Shown here: one piece after another, positions 1 to 6,320 of the stretch
Layout of the letters: each line of letters begins with the position of its first letter
Position numbering within the stretch: position 1 is the stretch's first letter
Source of the DNA: a bacterium
GTDB taxonomy: Bacteria > Bacillota_I > Bacilli_A > RF39 > UBA660
Direction: 5' to 3'
DNA length: 6,566 bases
Assembly: GCA_029007685.1 (NCBI GenBank)
Contig: JAQXIG010000030.1
Span: forward strand, 1 to 6,566
Translations under genes and position numbers: made by a program
Notes under the pieces: model-generated
Databases searched by the model: none
Seen by the model: only the letters and a program-made list of their open reading frames with translations
What the model was told of the DNA's origin: nothing

Positions 1-1
1 T

Positions 2-1162
2 TTTATTATTTCTTTTTTTTGTTTACTTTTATATCGTTTTATGATTGGTCATTTAAAAGAAAAAAGATATGTTGACCTGTTTTTTTCTTTGTTATTAATT
101 CTGATGTCTGGACTTTTACTGATTTATTCGAATCATATGATGGGATTATTATTTCTAGATATTCCGATTCTATTGGGATATCTTAAAAAGCACAGGTTTG
201 ATTCAATTTTATTATCGATTCTGTTTATATTTATCATCATACAGAAAATGCCTATGTATTTACTATTTTATGTAGCTAAATATTGTTGTTATTTGATTGG
301 AGATATTCTACTTCATCATAAAAGCGATAAATTGTTTCAATATTTTATTTGGATTCAGAGCTTTTTCTTAACTTATTTTAGTTTTCAGTATTATGTTCAA
401 AATGTTTCTATTACATTGTTGATGATATTAGGAATCTCAGTTTCATTTTATTTTTTATTGACTTGGCTTTTAGCGTTGTTGAATTTACAATATGAAGATT
501 ATTCCTTGAATAAGTGGGAGAGAGATAAAAGTATTTTTAAGATTACGCATGAGATTAAAAACCCTATTGCAGTATGTAAGGGATATTTGGATATGTTAGA
601 TATTCGCGATGCTAATAAAGTAGAACGATATATTCCTGTAATTAAAAGTGAAATTAATAGAACTCTTATTATCATGGAAGATTTTTTAACTTTAAATAAT
701 ATGTCAATTCGAAAGGAAATTTTAGATATTTATTTGTTGATAGAAGATGTTCAAAAAACAACGGAACGTTTACTTCAGGAAAAAGGCATTATGTTAAAAG
801 TACCTAGTACCTTGGATGAACTATACTTGATTGGGGATTATGATCGCTTAAAACAGGTATTTATTAATTTAATTAAAAATGCTTATGAAGCTCATGCCAC
901 GGTAATCGAAATTCATCTTAGTGTTAAGAAAAATCAACTAAAAATTGTGATTCAGGATAATGGGGAAGGAATGGATGCCGTTAGTTTGAAAAGGTTAGGA
1001 GAAATTTTTTACACAACGAAACAATCTGGGACAGGAATAGGAGTTAGCTTATCTAGAGAGATTATTAGCTTGCATCATGGTGATATTCATTATCAATCTA
1101 AAGTACATGAAGGAACTAGCGCTACAATTATGTTGCCAGTAGAAGTGGGATTACTTTCTTAA
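2..1162 (+). CDS. Membrane sensor histidine kinase, sporulation-kinase-like, probably 5'-partial
   Basis: This is a membrane histidine kinase that would autophosphorylate and pass phosphate to a response regulator. Numbering is from the ATG at 41. About six hydrophobic segments lie within residues 11-147, with little soluble sensor domain. After a short linker and no visible HAMP domain comes the H-box THEIKNP with phospho-acceptor His170. The ATPase follows: N-box around Asn280 (LIKNAYEA), G1 box D306-NGEGM, FYTTK, and G2 box G330-TGIG. All catalytic boxes are intact. The H-box and the multi-helix sensor recall KinB-type sporulation kinases, but the ligand and partner are unknown. No response regulator lies downstream, so it may be an orphan. 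The ATG at 41 has no ribosome binding site. The frame stays open back to base 2 and encodes more hydrophobic residues, so the true start is probably outside the window. The kinase call is firm; the sporulation role is inferred. Confidence 0.9.
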   Translation, partial: FIISFFCLLLYRFMIGHLKEKRYVDLFFSLLLILMSGLLLIYSNHMMGLLFLDIPILLGYLKKHRFDSILLSILFIFIIIQKMPMYLLFYVAKYCCYLIGDILLHHKSDKLFQYFIWIQSFFLTYFSFQYYVQNVSITLLMILGISVSFYFLLTWLLALLNLQYEDYSLNKWERDKSIFKITHEIKNPIAVCKGYLDMLDIRDANKVERYIPVIKSEINRTLIIMEDFLTLNNMSIRKEILDIYLLIEDVQKTTERLLQEKGIMLKVPSTLDELYLIGDYDRLKQVFINLIKNAYEAHATVIEIHLSVKKNQLKIVIQDNGEGMDAVSLKRLGEIFYTTKQSGTGIGVSLSREIISLHHGDIHYQSKVHEGTSATIMLPVEVGLLS

Positions 1163-1168
1163 GATTAA

Positions 1169-1195
1169 AAAAGTTTAGCATAAGCTAAACTTTTA
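1169..1195. terminator. Bidirectional intrinsic terminator between convergent kinase and def genes
   Basis: A perfect 11-bp stem (1169-1179 with 1184-1194) closes a 4-base loop. A-rich sequence lies on the left and TTTTA on the right, so a U-rich tail is available on either strand. It starts 6 bases after the kinase stop codon (1160-1162) and its right arm includes the def stop codon (1193-1195). It can therefore end both converging transcripts. Confidence 0.88.
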
Positions 1196-1738
1196 TATTG
1201 CTCTATATTCATCTATATTTTTGAAAGGATTTTTTGGATCAATTTTGTCTATAAACAAGATACCATTTAAATGATCGATTTCATGTTGGAAAGCAATGGC
1301 TAATTCTTCGCGGGCTCTAATTTTGATTTTGTTACCATCGATGTCGTATCCTTCAATGGTTACTCTAGCATATCTTGGTACAATACCATCACATTCACGA
1401 TTGACACTTAAACATCCCTCTCCTGTTTCTACATATATTATTTCCTCAGAATTGGAAATGATTTTAGGGTTAATGATGATATAGGAATCAAAACTATCTT
1501 TTACCTCTTGTACAATTACAATATATCGTTTAGGAACTCCAATTTGAATAGCAGCCATTCCCATTCCTGGCCTTAAATCATATTTTTCAGCTCTTTCTTC
1601 GATTTGACTATTAATTAAGTATTCTTCCATGAGCTCTATATTTTTAATATCTTCTGGATCTAGGGGAAAAGTAACTTCTTTGCTAATTTGACGTAATCTT
1701 TGATCTTTTTCATCTAATATATCTTTCATTCTTAGCAT
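1193..1738 (-). CDS. def: Peptide deformylase, DefB/YkrB-type
   Basis: This enzyme removes the formyl group from the N-terminal methionine of nascent proteins in the cytoplasm, using a bound metal ion (Fe2+ in the family). At 181 residues it has the usual length. All three motifs are present: motif I G58-MGMAAIQ65-IG, motif II E107-GCLS with metal ligand Cys109, and motif III H152-EIDH156 with two His ligands and the catalytic Glu153. The segment around residues 43-57 (NSQIEE...KYDLRPG) is the insertion typical of Gram-positive type 2 deformylases, and the whole resembles B. subtilis YkrB. Motif I has Ile where Pro is commonest (AAIQ for AAPQ), a known variant position. The start at 1738 follows AGGTGA with a 4-base gap. 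A second Met at residue 4 is possible but lies 13 bases from that site, and YkrB has the same M-x-x-M beginning. It is transcribed alone from its own promoter. Confidence 0.97.
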   Translation of the reverse strand: MLRMKDILDEKDQRLRQISKEVTFPLDPEDIKNIELMEEYLINSQIEERAEKYDLRPGMGMAAIQIGVPKRYIVIVQEVKDSFDSYIIINPKIISNSEEIIYVETGEGCLSVNRECDGIVPRYARVTIEGYDIDGNKIKIRAREELAIAFQHEIDHLNGILFIDKIDPKNPFKNIDEYRAI

Positions 1739-1759
1739 AGTCTCACCTACCTCTTCTGT

Positions 1760-1788
1760 ATTTTATCATTCTTTTAAAACTTTGTGAA
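1760..1788 (-). promoter_or_regulatory. Sigma-A-type promoter for def
   Basis: Read on the minus strand, TTCACA (1788-1783) is followed by a 17-base spacer and TAAAAT (1765-1760). Each box differs from the vegetative consensus at one position and the spacing is ideal. Transcription would begin near 1753, giving a leader of roughly 15 bases that contains the def ribosome binding site (AGGTGAG, 1748-1742). Confidence 0.72.
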
Positions 1789-1821
1789 GAAAAAATGTCG
1801 TAATTTGTAGTTGATTTCTAA

Positions 1822-1853
1822 TAAAAAATATCACCTTTTTATGTTGGTGATAT
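1822..1853 (-). terminator. Intrinsic terminator of the YjcZ-like gene
   Basis: An 8-bp stem (1828-1835 with 1846-1853, arms ATATCACC and GGTGATAT) closes a 10-base loop. On the minus strand the stem runs directly into a T-run (complement of the A-run at 1823-1828). It sits 8 bases after the stop codon of the 59-residue gene and separates it from def. T-rich sequence also follows on the plus strand, but no plus-strand gene ends here. Confidence 0.78.
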
Positions 1854-1861
1854 CTTCTTTT

Positions 1862-2041
1862 TTAACGAGTGAATCTAGAACCGATCACGATTACTAATAA
1901 AATGAATAATACTAATACAATAGCATAGTTTGAATTGTTATGGCATCCACATCCTCCATAAGGATAATAAGGGGCAAATGCTGGAGTAGCATAGCTACCG
2001 CATCCGCAGCTAGAACCAAAAGATCCTCCGTAATTGTACAT
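1862..2041 (-). CDS. YjcZ-like small sporulation-type membrane protein, 59 aa
   Basis: This is a 59-residue protein with a Gly/Ser/Tyr/Pro/Cys-rich N-terminal half and a single C-terminal hydrophobic helix. The helix (residues 39-53, YAIVLVLFILLVIVI, then GSRF) matches the signature end of the YjcZ family, whose Bacillus members have motifs such as ALIVVLFILLIIVG and are found in spores. Their molecular role is poorly known. Two CGC triplets (Cys12/14 and Cys31/33, the second followed by His34) stand out and could be disulfide- or metal-bound, which is inference. The ATG at 2041 is preceded by AAGGAGGG (2056-2049) seven bases away, a near-ideal ribosome binding site, and the gene is followed by its own terminator. 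These two signals make it a real gene despite its size. No sporulation-sigma promoter could be assigned with confidence: a TTGACC sits upstream, but the -10 is unclear. Confidence 0.8.
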   Translation of the reverse strand: MYNYGGSFGSSCGCGSYATPAFAPYYPYGGCGCHNNSNYAIVLVLFILLVIVIGSRFTR

Positions 2042-2241
2042 AACTTTCCCTCCTTTTCGTTATCTAATATAGAATATTCCAAATGGGTCAAATGTGTTAT
2101 TATAAAAGTCTAATTATGAGATTATCGTGTTTGCTTTTGAATAATTGAAATATATATTTAATTCTATTTTATGTCTTTGAAAAAATTTATTCGGATATTT
2201 ACTTTCTATATTTTAAAGATTCAGTTCACTTTATGATTTTC

Positions 2242-2260
2242 TTAACACTTTTTTTGTTAA
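2242..2260. repeat. Short inverted repeat upstream of ftsW
   Basis: TTAACA (2242-2247) and TGTTAA (2255-2260) form a 6-bp dyad around a 7-base, T-rich centre, about 50 bases before the ftsW -10 box. It could be an operator or a weak hairpin. In such AT-rich DNA it could also be chance. Confidence 0.35.
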
Positions 2261-2287
2261 TGGGTGAAGGTTTTTCTGGATTTTGGA

Positions 2288-2316
2288 TTTCAAAAAAATA
2301 AAGTTTGTGGTATGAT
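2288..2316 (+). promoter_or_regulatory. Probable promoter of ftsW-comEA-comEC
   Basis: TATGAT (2311-2316) is a good -10 box and carries an upstream TG (2308-2309), making it an extended -10. At 17 bases the -35 is only TTTCAA (2288-2293), a weak match. Transcription would start near 2323, some 30 bases before ftsW. The extended -10 could compensate for the weak -35. Confidence 0.55.
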
Positions 2317-2337
2317 GAAAAAGTATAATAGGTGATA

Positions 2338-2343
2338 AAGGAG
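2338..2343 (+). promoter_or_regulatory. Ribosome binding site of ftsW
   Basis: AAGGAG lies 9 bases before the ATG at 2353 and fixes that codon as the ftsW start. Confidence 0.8.
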
Positions 2344-2352
2344 TGCATTTAG

Positions 2353-3504
2353 ATGAGAAAAATATGGAGAAATATTGACAAACCTTTATTAATTATCTCT
2401 ATTATCCTTTTTATTATTGGATTAATTATGATTTTTTCTTCTTCTAATATTACTGCTTTTATGAAATATAGTGCGAGCCCTTATCGATACTTTTTTAAAC
2501 AAAGCTTATTTTTGATTTTTAGTTTAGTGATTACTATTTTTATTATTCCATTTCATAGTAAAAGCTATAGAATCTTTTCTACAATGGGGGTTTATTTGAT
2601 CGGTGCTTTACTTATTTTGCTGTTGATATATGGAACAGTTAAGAACGCTGCGATTAATTGGATAGATTTAGGTTTTTTTTCTATTCAACCTAGTGAGTTT
2701 GCCAAAATTATTATTATCCTTTGGCTAGCTAGTTATTATGAAAGTAATAAACATAAATTGAATAGTTATTTGGTTGTTTTGTATCCTATTTTTGTTTCGC
2801 TGATCCTTGCAGGATTGATTTTTGTACAACCTGATCTAGGAACTACGATCATTTTCTCAGTATTAGTAGCAAGTTTATTCTTTATGGCTCCTATTTCTAA
2901 GGAAATTCGTAATAAAGTTCTTTTACTATTATGTAGCTGTATTTTATTGTTTATGATTGTTTTTACTAGTAGTGGAAATTCTTTATTGAATGATCGGCAA
3001 AGACAACGCTTTGATTTTAGTAATCCTTGTAGTGAAGAGAAATTTTATAGTTATGGAAATCAGGTCTGTAATGGATATATTGCGATTAATCATGGTGGTT
3101 TTAATGGAGTAGGACTTGGGAATAGTACTCAAAAATATTTGTATTTGCCTGAAGCGCATACTGATTTTATTTTTGCGATTGTAATGGAAGAAATGGGATT
3201 TTTATTTGCAATTGTTATTTTTGGACTCTATTTTTTTCTAATTGGGCGAATTATTAAGATTGCAAAACAAAGTTATAATACTAGAGGATTTTTAATTTGT
3301 ATGGGAGTGGCGATTTATATTTTGCTTCATATTGTGGTTAATTTAGGAGGAATTTTGGGATTGATGCCAATGACAGGTGTTCCCCTTCCGTTTATGAGTT
3401 ATGGTGGAAGTTTTGCGATGTGTTTGATTTTTGCTTTGTGTTTTGTACAAAGAATTAATATTGAAAATAGAATGTATTATGAAAAAGTGAAAAAAGTGAA
3501 GTGA
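2353..3504 (+). CDS. ftsW: FtsW, SEDS-family septal peptidoglycan glycosyltransferase
   Basis: FtsW polymerises lipid II into glycan strands at the division septum with a class B penicillin-binding protein. It is a multi-pass membrane protein of 383 residues, normal length. SEDS motifs appear in order: IDLG...QPSE (Gln112-Glu115) with following Lys, QPDLGT (159-164), GVGLGNSTQK (252-261), YLPEAHTDFIFA with the conserved Asp271 implicated in catalysis in SEDS proteins, and GVPLPFMSYGGS (342-353). The YLPEAHTDF form points to FtsW, as RodA usually reads differently here. The extracytoplasmic loop before GVGLG is unusual: it has NPC (Cys226) and NQVC (Cys239), where E. coli FtsW has NPW and a Gln-Ser-Leu stretch. 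It is the first gene of a probable run with comEA 44 bases downstream. The assignment is firm; FtsW against a FtsW-like sporulation paralogue is slightly less so. Confidence 0.93.
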   Translation: MRKIWRNIDKPLLIISIILFIIGLIMIFSSSNITAFMKYSASPYRYFFKQSLFLIFSLVITIFIIPFHSKSYRIFSTMGVYLIGALLILLLIYGTVKNAAINWIDLGFFSIQPSEFAKIIIILWLASYYESNKHKLNSYLVVLYPIFVSLILAGLIFVQPDLGTTIIFSVLVASLFFMAPISKEIRNKVLLLLCSCILLFMIVFTSSGNSLLNDRQRQRFDFSNPCSEEKFYSYGNQVCNGYIAINHGGFNGVGLGNSTQKYLYLPEAHTDFIFAIVMEEMGFLFAIVIFGLYFFLIGRIIKIAKQSYNTRGFLICMGVAIYILLHIVVNLGGILGLMPMTGVPLPFMSYGGSFAMCLIFALCFVQRINIENRMYYEKVKKVK

Positions 3505-3532
3505 ACTGGCAATTTGTTTGGAATAATCTCAG

Positions 3533-3540
3533 TAGGAGGT
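3533..3540 (+). promoter_or_regulatory. Ribosome binding site deciding the comEA start
   Basis: TAGGAGGT lies 8 bases before the ATG at 3549. The same frame is open from a GTG at 3501 that overlaps the ftsW stop, but that codon has no comparable site, so 3549 is preferred. Confidence 0.85.
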
Positions 3541-3548
3541 TATTTTTT

Positions 3549-4298
3549 ATGGAAAAACTGATAGAGTGGTTTGGGTATCATCAGAGGAAAATATGGATCT
3601 TAGGTGGAATCATGTTGTTTTCTATATTGATACTTGGTTGTGGGGTATTTTATTATCTGCAACTGGATCATGAACAACATGTAGATGATGGCTCTTATAA
3701 TTTGGAAGAATTAGCGATAAATATGGAAAAGGATGGTGAAGTGGTTCAAGATGAAGAGGAAACTGTAAAGGTGGATATTAAAGGTGCAGTTCATTCACCA
3801 GGGGTAGTTGAGGTGTCTATACATAGTAGAGTAATGGATGTGATTGTTGCAGCTGGGGGAGTATTAGATTATGCTGATGTATCAGTACTGAATCTTTCAA
3901 AAAGGGTCTTTGATGAAATGGTTATCATTGTCTATACTAAGGATGAAGTTCGTAATTTTGTGAAAGTGAAAGAGGAGGAGCAAGTTAAGCAGGAAAGTTG
4001 TGTCATTGTGGAAGAAAAAATTGTGAATCATGCTTGCATATGTGAGAACATCGACGATGAGTTAGCAAATACCACAGATCAAGGAAAGGATTCTGGATCT
4101 CCTAATTCTATTATTTCTTTAAATAATGCTACTTTAGAGGAATTAATGACTTTACCTGGGATAGGAGAGAGTAAGGCCCAAGCCATCATTAGTTATCGTG
4201 ATTCTAAGGGGAATTTTCAAACTATTGAGGAACTAAAAGAAGTAAAAGGTATTGGAGACAGTCTTTTTGAAGATATTAAGGATCGTATTACAGTGTAA
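3549..4298 (+). CDS. comEA: ComEA, competence DNA receptor with SLBB and helix-hairpin-helix domains
   Basis: ComEA is the membrane-anchored receptor that binds incoming double-stranded DNA outside the cell and hands it to ComEC. From the ATG at 3549 it has 249 residues. A single N-terminal membrane anchor (residues 15-37) is followed by an acidic spacer. An SLBB/soluble-ligand-binding domain lies at about 73-134 (VDIKGAVHSPGV, then DVIVAAGG). A linker follows, then a C-terminal tandem helix-hairpin-helix pair that contacts DNA: LPGIGESKA (202-210) and VKGIGDSLF (232-240). The order matches Bacillus ComEA (about 205 residues), with a longer linker. That linker has Cys151, Cys163 and Cys165 (C-x11-C-x-C), absent from the B. 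subtilis protein as I recall it, possibly forming a disulfide. It lies 44 bases after ftsW and overlaps the comEC start. No comEB lies between comEA and comEC. Confidence 0.95.
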   Translation: MEKLIEWFGYHQRKIWILGGIMLFSILILGCGVFYYLQLDHEQHVDDGSYNLEELAINMEKDGEVVQDEEETVKVDIKGAVHSPGVVEVSIHSRVMDVIVAAGGVLDYADVSVLNLSKRVFDEMVIIVYTKDEVRNFVKVKEEEQVKQESCVIVEEKIVNHACICENIDDELANTTDQGKDSGSPNSIISLNNATLEELMTLPGIGESKAQAIISYRDSKGNFQTIEELKEVKGIGDSLFEDIKDRITV

Positions 4299-6309
4299 AG
4301 TCATTTATTATTGTCTTTTTTTTGTTACGATTATTTATGCTATCTTTTCTTTTGGTAGAGATGAGAGCAGCAAATTTGATGGGACTGAAAATTATATAGA
4401 AGGTGTTATTACCAAAATAAATATGAAATCCACCCATCTTGCTTTAGAACTCCAATCTTTAGAGAAGGTAACAGTAACTTATTATTCGGAGAATTGTATC
4501 CAAGATAATTATCGAATTGGAGATATTGTTTCTATCGTTGGTACCTTAGAAAAGCCTAGTCATAATACGATTCCTAATTTGTTTGATTATGCAGATTATT
4601 TGAAATATAAACAGATTTATTGGATTGTTCGAGCAGATTCGATTCATAAGATAGGAAAGAGTAATCATATTTATTATCTTTTTAAAAATTGGATGATCGA
4701 TAGAATTGATACCTATCAAAGTGCCAATTATCTTAAAACATTTTTACTTGGAGATACCCAAGGTATTTCAGATTCTGTTATCAATAGTTATCAATATAAT
4801 GGAATTAGTCATCTTTTTTCGATTTCTGGAATGCATATTACATTGTTGAGTTCGATTTTTTTATTTTTGTTAAAACGTATTTTTTCTATGAATTTTTCGC
4901 GTATATTTTCATGTATTTTGTTATTTTTCTATATGCTATTAGTTGGGTGTTCTTCTAGTATTCGGGCCGTTATCTTTTTTATTTTACTTACCTTTTATAA
5001 ATGTTTTCATATTAAAATGTCAACTTCTTATATATTTTTGTTAATGATTTGTTTGGTTACTTTGTATCGTCCGTTTATTCTAATGGATGTTGGTTTTCAG
5101 TACTCTAGTATTATTAGTTTTTATCTTTTACAGATGAAGAAAGAAGAGCAAAGATTTTGGAAGAAATTATTTATTACATCTATTTTTTCTTTTCTGATTA
5201 GTTTTCCGATTAGTGTCTATTATTTTTATCAAGTCAATTTTCTAAGTGTTTTTTATAATTTGTTTTTTGTTCCAGTTGTTTCTACTCTTATCTTTCCTTT
5301 TAGTTTGATCACCTTTTTATTTCCTTGTTTGGATCCATTTTTTTGTTGGATGACGAAACTAATAGAGAATATTTCTTGGTTTTGTTCTACTATATCTATA
5401 GGTGTCGTTCATTTTATGAGACCATCTCTTATCTTTATTATTATTTATTATTTGATATTATTTTTTGTATTAAAAAATAAAAAATATTGTAAGATGATTT
5501 TAGCTTTTCTTATTTTGTTTTTATATTGTGCTCCTATTTTAGTGGTTTCTGATCGAGTGATGATGATCGATGTTGGCCAAGGAGATTGTTTTTTGATTCA
5601 ATCAAAAAGAAAAACGGTGTTAATGGATACTGGTGGTAAGTTTGCGTTTGGAACGACTAAAACAGATCTAGCGAAAGATCAGTTGATTCCTTTTTTTCAC
5701 TCCATAGGAATTACAAAAATAGATTATTTGATACTATCTCATGGAGATTACGATCATATGGGAGAAGCAATTAATTTAGTTAATAACTTTAAGGTAGAGA
5801 AGGTTATATTTAATTGTGGCGAGTTTAATGATTTAGAACAAGATTTAATAAAAGTTTTAGATATGATGAAAATATCATATTATTCATGCATTAAAGAATT
5901 AAATATTGGTGATAATAAATTATATTTTTTGAATAACAAAATATATGATAATGAAAATGATAATAGTAATGTTATCTATACAGAAATAAATAGTTATAAA
6001 TTTATGTTTATGGGAGATGCAGGAGTAGAAGTGGAAGAAGATTTAATTGAAAAGTATAATCTAAGAGATATTGATATTTTAAAAGTTGGACATCATGGAA
6101 GCAAGACAAGTTCTAGTAAAACATTTATTGATGAGATTAATCCTAAATTTTCAATTATTTCAGTAGGTAAGAATAATCGATATGGACATCCTAATGATAA
6201 TGTATTAGATAATTTAGAAGGTAGTAAGATTTATAGAACAGATCAAGATGGAAGTGTTATGCTAAAAATAAAGAAAAACAAATTAGAGATTGAAACTTGC
6301 ACACCATAG
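4267..6309 (+). CDS. comEC: ComEC/Rec2, competence DNA-uptake channel
   Basis: ComEC is the polytopic membrane protein that carries single-stranded DNA into the cell during transformation. From TTG at 4267 it has 680 residues. A first membrane segment (12-29) leads to a DUF4131/OB-like extracytoplasmic domain (about 40-128). The Competence domain (about 155-418) has the signature HLFSISGMH (182-190) and many helices. A complete C-terminal metallo-beta-lactamase domain follows: D435-VGQGD, H492-GDYDH497, G583-DAG and GHH610GS. All its metal-ligand motifs are intact, so nuclease activity is possible. No ATG precedes the first membrane segment. TTG 4267 has GGAG nine bases upstream (4254-4257), inside comEA, and is preferred over TTG 4252. 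Either way it overlaps comEA by 32-47 bases, suggesting translational coupling. Leu and Ser codon use changes from about 5760 onward (see findings). Only the start is uncertain. Confidence 0.93.
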   Translation: MKILRIVLQCKVIYYCLFFVTIIYAIFSFGRDESSKFDGTENYIEGVITKINMKSTHLALELQSLEKVTVTYYSENCIQDNYRIGDIVSIVGTLEKPSHNTIPNLFDYADYLKYKQIYWIVRADSIHKIGKSNHIYYLFKNWMIDRIDTYQSANYLKTFLLGDTQGISDSVINSYQYNGISHLFSISGMHITLLSSIFLFLLKRIFSMNFSRIFSCILLFFYMLLVGCSSSIRAVIFFILLTFYKCFHIKMSTSYIFLLMICLVTLYRPFILMDVGFQYSSIISFYLLQMKKEEQRFWKKLFITSIFSFLISFPISVYYFYQVNFLSVFYNLFFVPVVSTLIFPFSLITFLFPCLDPFFCWMTKLIENISWFCSTISIGVVHFMRPSLIFIIIYYLILFFVLKNKKYCKMILAFLILFLYCAPILVVSDRVMMIDVGQGDCFLIQSKRKTVLMDTGGKFAFGTTKTDLAKDQLIPFFHSIGITKIDYLILSHGDYDHMGEAINLVNNFKVEKVIFNCGEFNDLEQDLIKVLDMMKISYYSCIKELNIGDNKLYFLNNKIYDNENDNSNVIYTEINSYKFMFMGDAGVEVEEDLIEKYNLRDIDILKVGHHGSKTSSSKTFIDEINPKFSIISVGKNNRYGHPNDNVLDNLEGSKIYRTDQDGSVMLKIKKNKLEIETCTP

Positions 6310-6316
6310 AAAGGAG
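6310..6316 (+). promoter_or_regulatory. Ribosome binding site of the DUF1016-type gene
   Basis: AAAGGAG begins one base after the comEC stop and ends 4 bases before the ATG at 6321. The spacing is short but usable. There is no room for a separate promoter after comEC, so the gene is probably read from the upstream transcript or from a promoter inside comEC. Confidence 0.7.
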
Positions 6317-6320
6317 TAAT

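Larger units (their letters stand above)
2042..2352. other. 311-base divergent intergenic region
   Basis: This very AT-rich region separates the leftward YjcZ-like gene from rightward ftsW. It holds the YjcZ-like ribosome binding site at its left end, the likely ftsW promoter and ribosome binding site at its right end, and a short inverted repeat (2242-2260). I see no convincing reading frame, tRNA or riboswitch here. Confidence 0.7.

Noticed and set aside
1296..1484. 62-residue plus-strand reading frame
   Set aside because: It lies wholly antisense within the well-supported deformylase gene, has no ribosome binding site and resembles no family known to me.
1548..1571. Deformylase motif I with AAIQ instead of AAPQ as a sign of lost activity
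   Set aside because: That position varies in active deformylases, and all metal ligands and the catalytic Glu are intact.
2171..2236. 21-codon plus-strand frame in the intergenic region
   Set aside because: It has no ribosome binding site and AT-rich low-complexity coding, and chance alone explains a frame this short.
3502..3504. Possible Mollicutes code 4 (TGA as Trp) because of the extreme AT content
   Set aside because: ftsW ends cleanly at TGA before comEA, tryptophans in every gene are TGG, and no gene needs TGA read-through.
3501..3548. Upstream GTG start for comEA overlapping the ftsW stop codon
   Set aside because: TAGGAGGT at 3533-3540 is ideally placed for ATG 3549, and the extra 16 residues do not resemble a ComEA N-terminus.
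4423..4425. First in-frame ATG as the comEC start
   Set aside because: There is no ribosome binding site before it, and it would remove the first membrane helix and part of the DUF4131 domain.
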